A program made the translations under genes and the position numbers. From contig JAGGXJ010000128.1 of assembly GCA_021163105.1 (NCBI GenBank), positions 1 to 36,239 on the forward strand: a DNA stretch of 36,239 bases. The letters run 5' to 3'. This DNA comes from Syntrophobacterales bacterium (lineage in GTDB: Bacteria; Desulfobacterota; Syntrophia; Syntrophales; UBA2210). Below, in pieces: positions 24,642 through 32,647 of the stretch. The first letter of the stretch is position 1; each line of letters opens with the position of its first letter. The notes beneath the pieces were generated by a model that had not been told where the DNA came from, did no database searches, and saw nothing but the letters and a program-made list of their open reading frames with translations.

Positions 24642-25640
24642 CTACCAGATTGTTACTATGGGCAGGTCACGCATTGTGACCAGACCGGGCAGCGCCTCAA
24701 ATACACGGCGCACGGCATTGACCGCGATAGCTACCGTCGCGATGTCGCCATTGGTGCCTTTCAACCTGACCTCCAGATCAGGTTTCCCGGTAATCAGGAT
24801 GGTGTCTCCATCCTCTTTTTCATCCAGGGCGGCTATGAAGGTAAGGGTCATAAATTCGCCTTTACCGGTATAGCCACGGGCTACCTGCTTAAGGCCCCTC
24901 ACATGGCCGGGTTGTACCTCAAAGTAATCGGTTTTGACTGGTGAATCGGCTACTACCGGCTCGACGCCGGATTCGTATTTTACAAAATCTTTGCCTAATG
25001 TGGAAAAGACCATTCCCATTGATTCCGGAAGTCCGACATGTCCCATGCGACCCGTTTCCATCTTTGCCTTAAACTCTTCCACCGTCATTCCTGAACCTAT
25101 CTTTGCCTGAAAAGGTCCGCGTCTCAATGAGGCATTCATGAGACGTGTAACATCAATGCGGTCTACCCGCTGACAGATAGCCGTAAGATTAAGGGGCAGT
25201 GAATCCATAAGAAAGCCTGGATTGACGCCTGTGCCCAATACGGTTTTGCCTTCATGTCTTGCGGCGGCGTCTATCCTGGCGGCGGCATCCGGGTGTGCCA
25301 GCCAGGGAAACGAAAGTTCCTCGGATGTTGAGACAATATCCAGTCCGGCTTTCAGAATTTCCATAATCTGAGTCTCAAAAAGATCGAAGAAAGATCCGGT
25401 GGTGTGAAGCACCACATCCGCCGCTGTTCTCTCCAGCACCCGGGACAGGTCTTTCACTACAGGAAACCCCGCAGGGCTGCCGAGACCGATTACCTCGCCG
25501 ACATCCATGCCTGTTTTTGCCGGGTCAATATCCACCCCGCCTACCAGTTCCATCCCCTCCCGTTCCATAATATGGCGTGCAGTAGCGCTTCCGATAGGTC
25601 CCAATCCATATTGCACCACCCGTATTGTTTTACCGCTCAT
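24642..25640 (-). CDS. NAD(P)H-dependent amine dehydrogenase, 2,4-diaminopentanoate-dehydrogenase-like
   Basis: This 332-residue protein has an N-terminal Rossmann motif VVQYGLGPIGSATARHIM (7-24) and the family signature GTGVNPGFLMD near 136-146, which I associate with the Ord (2,4-diaminopentanoate dehydrogenase) branch of the dihydrodipicolinate-reductase-like fold. Family members oxidatively deaminate diamino acids, but many are uncharacterised. It overlaps the TRAP permease stop by ATGA, with AAGGAG before the start, so it is translationally coupled to the transporter. Coupling to a transporter and proximity to a KamA-like aminomutase argue for degradation of an imported amino compound. 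The cofactor and substrate cannot be fixed. Confidence 0.8.
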   Translation of the reverse strand: MSGKTIRVVQYGLGPIGSATARHIMEREGMELVGGVDIDPAKTGMDVGEVIGLGSPAGFPVVKDLSRVLERTAADVVLHTTGSFFDLFETQIMEILKAGLDIVSTSEELSFPWLAHPDAAARIDAAARHEGKTVLGTGVNPGFLMDSLPLNLTAICQRVDRIDVTRLMNASLRRGPFQAKIGSGMTVEEFKAKMETGRMGHVGLPESMGMVFSTLGKDFVKYESGVEPVVADSPVKTDYFEVQPGHVRGLKQVARGYTGKGEFMTLTFIAALDEKEDGDTILITGKPDLEVRLKGTNGDIATVAIAVNAVRRVFEALPGLVTMRDLPIVTIW

Positions 25641-28363
25641 TTTGCTTCTCCTTCAGTTATTTTTTTATTTCTCATGCCTTGGACTATATAAAGAGCTGTC
25701 AATATAGCAATTCCTATAAGATCACTGTAAACCTCCGGGGAAAAAAGGCAAAGGGCCGCTACGCCTGTCAGTGCCCTTTCGAGGAGAGTTGAATTGTTTC
25801 TGAAATATCCTATCACTGTAGCACCAAGGGCCACGACGCCCATCATCAGCGTTATAAATATATGCGCGAACCTGAGATAATCAAATGAAGCTTCAGGATC
25901 GAGAAGCGTCGGCAGCCACAGGATTATAGGAGCGGACACAATAATAAAGGGAACAATAAACCCCGCGGAAGCCAGACCGAAGGCGGTAAGGCCCGTCTTG
26001 AACGGATTGGCGCCGGAAATCCCTGACGCCGCATAGGCAGCAAGGGCGACGGGTGGAGTTACATCGGCGAGGACGGCGTAAAACAACACAAACATGTGAG
26101 ATACCAGGGGGTGAATGCCCCATTGCATGAGCGCCGGAGCGGCTATCATAGACGCTATGATATACTGAGCCGTCGTGGGAATTCCCATGCCGAGGATAAA
26201 ACATGCCACGGCGGTAAGCACGAGAGTAAAGAACAGTGCGACAGAGTTCGCGCTCAGGAGATGGAGTATGTCAAGGTTCATAGCAACAGACGTTATCACT
26301 TGGGCAAGCTCAATAACCGCGGCCGCAAACTTGAGCCCCAGGCCGGTAAGGGTTGTCGCTCCCACTATAAAGCCTATGCAGGCAACCGCGGCTCCGATGG
26401 CGAGGGCATTTTTTGTTCCCAGCTCCAGGGTTTCCATTATATCCGGTATTCTCATTTTACTTTCCCTGTAACGGGTTCCCATCGCGATAACAGTTATTAT
26501 TGCCCAGAAGGAACATAGAGATGGCTCCAGCCCCCATGCAAGCAACACCACAAGAATAGAGGCAGGCAATAAACCCCAAAGCCAGGAAGACCTGTCAGTT
26601 TTCTTGAAGGCATAGATAAATCCGGCGACAAGCAGGGCAACCCATACGATCGAAAAGAGGGAAAAATGATCCAGGGGATTCGCCCTGACCAGGACAGATG
26701 GAATTGCCAGGAAGATCGTGATCAGCAGAGGATATGTCTTCCTGTGTATCTGGCCTGTAGCGACGGAAAAGAAGATTCCCCAGAAGGCCGCCAGAAAAGG
26801 GCTGCTTCCCGAGATCAGGAGATATATAATAATGACGAGGGGTGTCAACAGCAGCCACCCATCCTTTATTACCTTCCACAGGTTAGGCAGCGTTTCACGA
26901 GGGAGTCCCAGCAGGCCCTGTTTTTTGGCTTCCAGATGCACCATGGTGCCCACCGCAAAGAAATAGAGTATGGCGGGAACAACAGCGCACGCGGCAATCT
27001 TGATGTATGGTATGCCTAAAAATTCCGCCATGATAAATGCCGCAGCACCCATAATAGGAGGCATCAGCTGTCCACCCGTTGATGAAGCCGCCTCGACGGC
27101 CCCGGCAAACCGGGAAGGATAACCGACACGTTTCATGAGGGGGATTGTAAACGCCCCGGTAGTGACGGTATTTGCTATGGAGCTTCCGCTTATAGAACCC
27201 ATGAAACCACTGCTTATAACCGCAACCTTGGCTGGACCGCCGGCAGACCACCCGGCAATAGCCATCGCGCAATCCATAAAAAACTGTCCCAGGCCTGTTT
27301 TGGATATAAAGATTCCGAACAGCACAAAATGGAATACAAAGGTAGCGACAACCCCGAGCGGAATGCCATATATACCCTCCGTGCCAAGATACATGTGCTC
27401 GATGATCCGCTCAATGGAATATCCCCTGTGCGCGAAAAAACTGAGTCCGGGAATATCAAGAAAATATGGACCCAGATAGCAGTTTACCAGAACAAGAAAA
27501 GCGATAATAGGAAGAGGAGGCCCTATGCTGCGTCGCGCCCCCTCCAGCACCAGCAGAATGGCAAAGGCGCCCACAACAACATCCATTTTGAGAGGCAGCC
27601 CCGCGCGTATAACCAGGCTGTTAAATTCCAGAAATATATAAACAGAGATAAAAGACGCCAAGATTACAAAAAATACATCAAAGTATGGAATATCATCCTG
27701 CTTATATGTAAACTGCCCGCCTTTTATCATCGCAAACAGCGCTCTGGCCCACTGAACGACAAAGAGCAATATCATGCTGAAAAATACACCGAACAGGAAA
27801 ACGCTCCAGAAAAAGAGGGATATGTCGGAATTGTTAAATGCTTCCCCAAGGTGCATGTACTGAAAACCGATGTGCGCGCCATAGGCCAGCACCGCGATCA
27901 TTATGGTAAATATAACAAAATCCACATATATAAAGATCCGATTCGACAGAAACTCTCTGCGCTTGAAATAAAGGATAAACAAAAACACGGCTGCCGACAG
28001 GATAAAGGTGGCATATCCTGAAAGTTCCAGAATTTCTCGAAACATGGCACCTGTAATGGCGGCGCCGATAATACCATAGATAACATCATATACAAGATCT
28101 TTTCCGGATTCCGTTTTGTCTTTTCTTATCGTATAAAGAAAAAATACAAGCGGCAGGACAAAGGCCAGATGAAATGCCCGGTGTCTCCACTCCTGAAAAA
28201 CGCCGAAGCCGGCAGTATAGATATGAAATATCGAAAGAACCTGCGTCATAAAAAAGGCAAGCTTCAGTGTAATACCCGTGAGTTTGCGGAACCGAAACTC
28301 CGGATCGTATTTGGCAATTTCTTCTATGTCTTCAGAAATGGTTACTGTTTCCTGTAGTTCCAT
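25637..28363 (-). CDS. TRAP transporter fused permease (DctQM-type, TAXI family)
   Basis: At 908 residues, this is the size of TAXI-associated permeases in which the small and large membrane subunits are fused. About 18-20 hydrophobic segments are visible. The N-terminal third corresponds to the DctQ-like part and the rest to DctM, with GSISGSSIANTVTTGAFTIPLMKR and PPIMGAAAFIMAEFLGIPY typical of the large subunit; ADVTPPVALAAYAASGIS is near the end. It uses an ion gradient to import a ligand delivered by the periplasmic protein encoded upstream. GAGG precedes the ATG, 12 bp after the DUF1850 gene. Confidence 0.93.
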   Translation of the reverse strand: MELQETVTISEDIEEIAKYDPEFRFRKLTGITLKLAFFMTQVLSIFHIYTAGFGVFQEWRHRAFHLAFVLPLVFFLYTIRKDKTESGKDLVYDVIYGIIGAAITGAMFREILELSGYATFILSAAVFLFILYFKRREFLSNRIFIYVDFVIFTIMIAVLAYGAHIGFQYMHLGEAFNNSDISLFFWSVFLFGVFFSMILLFVVQWARALFAMIKGGQFTYKQDDIPYFDVFFVILASFISVYIFLEFNSLVIRAGLPLKMDVVVGAFAILLVLEGARRSIGPPLPIIAFLVLVNCYLGPYFLDIPGLSFFAHRGYSIERIIEHMYLGTEGIYGIPLGVVATFVFHFVLFGIFISKTGLGQFFMDCAMAIAGWSAGGPAKVAVISSGFMGSISGSSIANTVTTGAFTIPLMKRVGYPSRFAGAVEAASSTGGQLMPPIMGAAAFIMAEFLGIPYIKIAACAVVPAILYFFAVGTMVHLEAKKQGLLGLPRETLPNLWKVIKDGWLLLTPLVIIIYLLISGSSPFLAAFWGIFFSVATGQIHRKTYPLLITIFLAIPSVLVRANPLDHFSLFSIVWVALLVAGFIYAFKKTDRSSWLWGLLPASILVVLLAWGLEPSLCSFWAIITVIAMGTRYRESKMRIPDIMETLELGTKNALAIGAAVACIGFIVGATTLTGLGLKFAAAVIELAQVITSVAMNLDILHLLSANSVALFFTLVLTAVACFILGMGIPTTAQYIIASMIAAPALMQWGIHPLVSHMFVLFYAVLADVTPPVALAAYAASGISGANPFKTGLTAFGLASAGFIVPFIIVSAPIILWLPTLLDPEASFDYLRFAHIFITLMMGVVALGATVIGYFRNNSTLLERALTGVAALCLFSPEVYSDLIGIAILTALYIVQGMRNKKITEGEAK

Positions 28364-28375
28364 ATAAAAGGCCTC

Positions 28376-28882
28376 TTACACAAAAATTTTTGCCTTCAAA
28401 TACAAAAATTCGAGAAATGGCAATTTTTCTACGGCCACCCTCAGGAGAGTGTCTCCCGCCAGAGAGGGGAGTTCCAGTACTTCACCATCTCCCAGCGTCA
28501 GGGTGTTGTCATATTTTTTATTGACCCACAGATTGAGCTCCGGCAATACCCTGTGCATGTTGGAGATACGCAGGTGGGTTCCAACATTGTAAAATTTTTC
28601 ATCTCCGGAGAGGGTGGTTGGAAGGCCGGTATTACAGGAAGAAAAAGTTGTTTCATAAAGCACGACTCGGAAGTTTTTGTCTATCTTGAAATATTCCCGG
28701 ACAGGGCTTAGTTCAACCGAATGAATATATTCCGTTGAAAATCTGTAATCCGGCCGGATTATCTGAATAAAGACCGTTCGGTTTTTCCTTGCCGCCTCTA
28801 TCCTCAATATATGACAGGGAATAAGAGAAAAGAAAAAGAGGGCGGCAATAGAAGAGAGGATGATTATTCTTTTCTTGTCCAT
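28376..28882 (-). CDS. DUF1850-domain protein
   Basis: This 168-residue protein has an N-terminal membrane anchor (IIILSSIAALFFFSLIP, residues 6-22) and an extracytoplasmic domain with STEYIHSVELSPVREYFKI. That HSVE-PVxE pattern is typical of DUF1850 proteins encoded beside TAXI TRAP permeases. The function is unknown; assistance to the transporter is inferred from constant linkage. The start is unusual: the SD AAGGAGG lies 34 nt upstream, but a perfect 26-nt hairpin between them would reduce the effective spacing to 8 nt (see the separate entry). Confidence 0.8.
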   Translation of the reverse strand: MDKKRIIILSSIAALFFFSLIPCHILRIEAARKNRTVFIQIIRPDYRFSTEYIHSVELSPVREYFKIDKNFRVVLYETTFSSCNTGLPTTLSGDEKFYNVGTHLRISNMHRVLPELNLWVNKKYDNTLTLGDGEVLELPSLAGDTLLRVAVEKLPFLEFLYLKAKIFV

Positions 28883-28923
28883 AAATACCGGGCACCGGAA
28901 AACCGGTGCCCGGATACCTCCTT
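28883..28923 (-). promoter_or_regulatory. Shine-Dalgarno separated from the AUG by a perfect hairpin
   Basis: On the minus strand, reading toward the gene: AAGGAGG (28923-28917), TAT, the stem CCGGGCACCGG-TTTT-CCGGTGCCCGG (28913-28888), TATTT, then ATG of the DUF1850 gene. The hairpin has 11 perfect GC-rich pairs. There is no T-run, so it is unlikely to terminate. Folded, it leaves 8 nt between SD and AUG. It may also stabilise the upstream binding-protein message against 3' exonucleases. Confidence 0.7.
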
Positions 28924-28949
28924 AACAAACTTAACAAATCAACCCTTTG

Positions 28950-29975
28950 CTATTTAACCAGCCCCTTCTCCCTGTAAAATTTAGCTGCGCCCGGATGAAG
29001 GGGAATCGCCACGCCGTCAAGCGCCGTGGCGAGGGTAACATCTCTACCCTTGGCATGGGCCTTCGCCATAATTTCAGCTCCACTCGGCGCCGCGGCAGCC
29101 TTGCCGCCCTTTTTACGCAGGACAAAAGATCCCTTGTCCCACAGCGCCTTTGTAAGATTGTAAACCATCTCTTCCGGAACGGCAGCATCAACAACCCACT
29201 GAGCCATTGTGGTGATGGTGGGAGTATCTGTATCCACCCCTTTGTAAGTGCCCGCAGGGATAACAACCTTAGCGTAGAAGGGATGCGCTTTGATGATCTT
29301 TGCTATGGTTTTGTCATCCAGCGGAACAAGTGTGATATCTGATGTTGTGGCCAGCTCTGTAACGGCTGCTGTGGGCCATCCCGCTGTAATGAATGCTACA
29401 TCGGCCTGCCTGTCTTTCAGCCTCTGGGTGGCGCCGGAAAAGCTGAGCCAGTCCACACCGGCGAAATCATCATAGGTAAGACCGAGACCCGCGAGAGTCG
29501 CCAGGCAGTCCACTTCGGTTCCACTTCCCCTGTCACCCGGGACCAGCTTCTTTCCCTTCAGATCCCCCCCGCTTTTTATACCGGCCCCCTCTCTGGCAAT
29601 GATCTGGATTGTCTCAGGGTAAAGAGAGGCGATGGCCCTCAGGTTTTTAACGGGTTTTCCATCAAATTGCTCGACCCCGTTATACGCATAGTAAGCAACA
29701 TTGTTCTGTACGAACCCCGATTCGATTTGGTGTGTCTTTATGAGGTTGCAATTCGCAACAGATGCGTTACCCGACTGTGCGGTAACAATAACATTGGGAA
29801 GTTTGTTGGACAGTGCCTGTGCCAGGACTCCTCCCAGGGGATAGTAAGTGCCACCCGTGCCACCTGTGGCAATCGCGAAGAAACTTTTCTTCGCCGCAAA
29901 CGACGGGCTGATAAAGACCATTGACAAAGCCACAATCAGCACAACAAACAGTACAAGGTTTCTCTTCTTAAACAT
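28950..29975 (-). CDS. TAXI-family TRAP transporter substrate-binding protein
   Basis: This 341-residue periplasmic protein has a signal peptide (MFKKRNL, hydrophobic LVLFVVLIVALSMVFI, cleavage after PSFA). The mature part begins with FFAIATGGTGGTYYPLGG, the ligand-pocket signature of TAXI proteins, and later has ARGSG-like GDRGSGTEVD. It would deliver a small ligand, often a dicarboxylate or amino acid such as glutamate, to the fused permease. I start at 29975 because AAGGAGAGG sits 6 nt upstream; the track start at 30032 would destroy the signal peptide. It has its own promoter just upstream and is the first gene of the transporter operon. Confidence 0.92.
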   Translation of the reverse strand: MFKKRNLVLFVVLIVALSMVFISPSFAAKKSFFAIATGGTGGTYYPLGGVLAQALSNKLPNVIVTAQSGNASVANCNLIKTHQIESGFVQNNVAYYAYNGVEQFDGKPVKNLRAIASLYPETIQIIAREGAGIKSGGDLKGKKLVPGDRGSGTEVDCLATLAGLGLTYDDFAGVDWLSFSGATQRLKDRQADVAFITAGWPTAAVTELATTSDITLVPLDDKTIAKIIKAHPFYAKVVIPAGTYKGVDTDTPTITTMAQWVVDAAVPEEMVYNLTKALWDKGSFVLRKKGGKAAAAPSGAEIMAKAHAKGRDVTLATALDGVAIPLHPGAAKFYREKGLVK

Positions 29976-30041
29976 AATGCCTCTCCTTTCAGATAGTTTT
30001 ATTGCCTGATGTTTTCTTCCAACAGGACGCATACTGTTTAA

Positions 30042-30070
30042 AGAATAAAATATCTAAAGGTCATTGTCAA
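30042..30070 (-). promoter_or_regulatory. Sigma70-type promoter for the TAXI transporter operon
   Basis: On the minus strand TTGACA is followed after exactly 17 nt by TATTCT. The -35 box overlaps the stop codon region of the MFS gene. Predicted transcription start is about 60 nt before the binding-protein ATG. Confidence 0.65.
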
Positions 30071-31287
30071 TGTTTTTCAGGCAACCAGCCCTTTAATCCC
30101 CACAACAGAGAACCCATCGCCAGAACACTGATAAAGGCAGAAACAGACCCGACAGCCCAGATGCCTCCGGCCATCCATACCGGCCCTCCGATCAGCGCCC
30201 CCGCCATACGTCCCAGGCCGGCCGCCGCCAGAACGCCGGACATCATCGTTGCGCGGGCGCCGGGCAGGACTTCGGTGCAAAGGGAGAGAAAGGAGACGAT
30301 GGAAAACTCGACGGCGATAAAAACGACAAACAACGTCACCATGGCCATACAAAAAGTATCTCCGAACAACGGGAGCGCCATATAACTTGCACCCGACAAT
30401 AACAGCCCGATAATCACGGAGCGTCGCAGGCCCAGCCGATCGGCCAGAAAAGCCGTCAGACCCTCTCCGGATAATTCAGCGATACCGATAACAATTGTCG
30501 TCATTCCCAGGGTTACAATGTCCAGGCTAAATGCATCCTCCAGCCATGCCCCGTACACAACAAAGAAATTGTCGTTGGCGGCGCTGATAAAAAACGCGAA
30601 ACCAAGTATCTTCAGTGCGGTCTTTTCATGTCCCAACTGCCGCAGCGCGGCCCAGTAATCGGTTTGTTTGCCGGCAGTTCCTGATTTACGCTGATCACCG
30701 GGGATAAGTATCGCGATGGCAGCCATCCCTGCCAGGCCCAGCCCCCCCAGCAGGAAGAAGGGTGAGCGCCATCCCAGATGCGCTATGATGAAGCCGGCGG
30801 CGGGAATTCCTATCAACGAACTGCCCGCCCAGGCGGTTTCCATGATCCCTATTACCATCCCCCGCCTGTGGAAGGGAACACGCTGTCCTACATATGCCTG
30901 TATTGCCGGATCGAAGATGGCCTTGCCGAGACCTGCCATAAGCAGGGCAACCAGCACAACGCCATAGAATGGCAGAAAACCGGCAACCAGCATTCCTCCC
31001 GCCAGCAACCCCATACCCGCCAGCAGCATACGTCTGTATCCCCATTTATCTCCGGCAGGTCCGAACAGGGGACTCAGTATGCCTGACAGCTGATTGACGG
31101 CGATCAGAGAAGTAACCGCCTCCAGTGGAACTCCCATGCCGCGTCCAAGCACGGGCGCGAAGGGATAGGGGAAACGCCTGGCAAGGTTCAGAAGGAGCCG
31201 GCATAAAGTGGCTGTTCCGATCCTCCAGGCCAGGCGGGGATTGTTGTTTTCAGGTGTGGCAAGCGCCGGTTTGGATATAAGACTCAC
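30067..31287 (-). CDS. Major facilitator superfamily transporter
   Basis: This is a 406-residue protein with about 12 hydrophobic segments in two halves. The loop after segment 2 contains GPAGDKWGYRRML, the MFS motif A equivalent, and the second half has a related FLADRLGLRRSV. It starts at GTG 31287, 28 bp after the flavoprotein gene, with a weak ribosome-binding site. Substrate and direction of transport are not visible. It may be co-transcribed with the flavoprotein, whereas the TAXI operon downstream has its own promoter. Confidence 0.85.
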   Translation of the reverse strand: MSLISKPALATPENNNPRLAWRIGTATLCRLLLNLARRFPYPFAPVLGRGMGVPLEAVTSLIAVNQLSGILSPLFGPAGDKWGYRRMLLAGMGLLAGGMLVAGFLPFYGVVLVALLMAGLGKAIFDPAIQAYVGQRVPFHRRGMVIGIMETAWAGSSLIGIPAAGFIIAHLGWRSPFFLLGGLGLAGMAAIAILIPGDQRKSGTAGKQTDYWAALRQLGHEKTALKILGFAFFISAANDNFFVVYGAWLEDAFSLDIVTLGMTTIVIGIAELSGEGLTAFLADRLGLRRSVIIGLLLSGASYMALPLFGDTFCMAMVTLFVVFIAVEFSIVSFLSLCTEVLPGARATMMSGVLAAAGLGRMAGALIGGPVWMAGGIWAVGSVSAFISVLAMGSLLWGLKGWLPEKH

Positions 31288-31315
31288 TGCTTTTTCAATT
31301 TACCCCCGGGGAACT

Positions 31316-32647
31316 TCACAACTTTTTCTCCAGAATCTGGGCTGCTGTATGAATCATATCCCATGCCCCGCTAAAGGATGGACTATAGGCGAGATCCATA
31401 TATCCTATCTCGTCGAGTTCCATACCCGACCACAGACACGCGGACAGAGTGTTGATACGGCTTACCGCCCCGCTCTGTCCAACCGCCTGAGCGCCCAGCA
31501 GTCTTCCCGAATCTCTGTCGGCGATCAGTTTAAGTCCAAGTTTTTGCCCTCTGTTCATGGAACGCGCTACGGGACTTCCCCAGATTATATTGCCTGCGGG
31601 AGAATATCCGCTTTTCTCCGCCTCCTTCTCATCGAGACCGGTCATGGCAACTTCCAGGCCAAACATTTTAAAGGATTGAGCGCCCACAATTCCGGGAAAT
31701 ACCATGGGATATCCGGCAATATTACGGCCGGCTACCCGTCCCTGTTTGTTCGCCATATCCCCCAGAGGGGTATACACCCATTTTTTGCTCATTCGGTTAT
31801 ATGATTCGCAGCAGTCTCCAACGGCAAATATCTCCTCGCGTGATGTATGCTGCGAAGAATCCACACTGATGGCGCCGGATTTGCCTGTCGTAAGACCCGC
31901 TTCACGCGCCAGCCGGGTATTTGGTTTTACACCCAGGGCGAATATGATAATGTCGGTTTCTATTTCCCCCTCGCTGGTAACCAGGCACAATCCCCTTGCG
32001 CCCTTCTCAACGGCAACGGGAGAGTTATGGGCGACAAAGGATACCCCGTTTCCCGTAAGCTCCTCCAGCACCACCCCGGAAAATACCGGGTCCCACTTCC
32101 TGACCGGAAGCTCGCCCCTGTACACGATACTCGTCTCAAGGCCGATATTTCTCAGTGCCTCGCTCATCTCCATCGCGATAAATCCGGCCCCGACTATCAC
32201 CGCCCTTCGGCAGCTGTTATCCTTTATATATTCCCTGATGTTGATGCCGTCACGCAGGTTCTTCAGGGTAAAAACTCCCTCCCGCGTCGTGCCCGGTATG
32301 TCGGGCAGGGTTGCCTCGGCGCCGGTTCCCATGACAAGGAGATCGTATGGCAGCCCTTCACCATTCGCCAGAAGAACCTCTCCCCTGTCGGCCTCAATGC
32401 CTTCAACGCGGGTATCAAGCCTCACTCTTATCCCTGTTTCCTCAAATTTTTCGGGGGTTCTCGCGATAAGCTTTTTCGGGTCTTTGATTACATCGCCGAT
32501 GTAATAGGGCATAGGTCAGGCGGCATATGAAACAAATTCACCTCTCTCCAGCATAGTCACATCCAGGGATGGATTTCTCCTCTTTGCCTCCGCGGCGGCG
32601 GAAGGTCCCCCCGCGCCGCCTCCGACCACTACCAGTTTTTTATTCAT
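31316..32647 (-). CDS. Selenocysteine-containing CoA-disulfide reductase / NADH oxidase-like flavoprotein (TGA read through at residue 44)
   Basis: The track shows two ORFs (32516-32824 and 31316-32512). They are in the same frame and separated only by TGA CCT. Joined from ATG 32647 (GGAG 7 nt upstream) they give 443 residues, the normal length of the CoA-disulfide reductase/Nox family. The N-terminal FAD motif is VVVGGGAGGPSAAAEAKR. SYAA-TGA-PMPYYIGDVI aligns with the family's SYANCGLPYYIG, so the TGA replaces the redox Cys (Cys43 in the staphylococcal enzyme). NAD-binding VGAGFIAMEMSEAL, FAD-binding EIFAVGDCC and the C-terminal LAYSPSFSGAWD are all intact. It overlaps the lgt stop by ATGA. 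A nonsense mutation is the alternative, but intact downstream sequence and a hairpin after the TGA favour selenocysteine. It probably reduces disulfides, CoA-disulfide, polysulfide or oxygen species. Confidence 0.85.
32487..32518 (-). promoter_or_regulatory. Candidate bacterial SECIS element after the in-frame TGA
   Basis: After TGA and 10 further nt comes ATTACATC-GGC-GATGTAAT, a perfect 8-bp stem with G in the first loop positions. The loop begins 18 nt after the TGA, inside the 16-37 nt range accepted for bacterial SECIS hairpins. It lies wholly in coding sequence (YYIGDVI). Confidence 0.7.

Noticed and set aside
28888-28913. Hairpin considered as a Rho-independent terminator after the TAXI gene
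   Set aside because: No T-run follows the stem on the transcribed strand, and the next start codon is only 5 nt away.
30002-30385. Plus-strand ORFs opposite the MFS gene
   Set aside because: The opposite strand encodes a twelve-segment transporter; the plus frames are low-complexity shadows.
31316-32512. Flavoprotein as a nonsense-mutated pseudogene or N-terminally truncated gene
   Set aside because: The reading frame is kept on both sides, no other lesion is present, the TGA is exactly at the redox Cys codon, and a SECIS-like hairpin follows. The nonsense explanation remains possible but is less economical.
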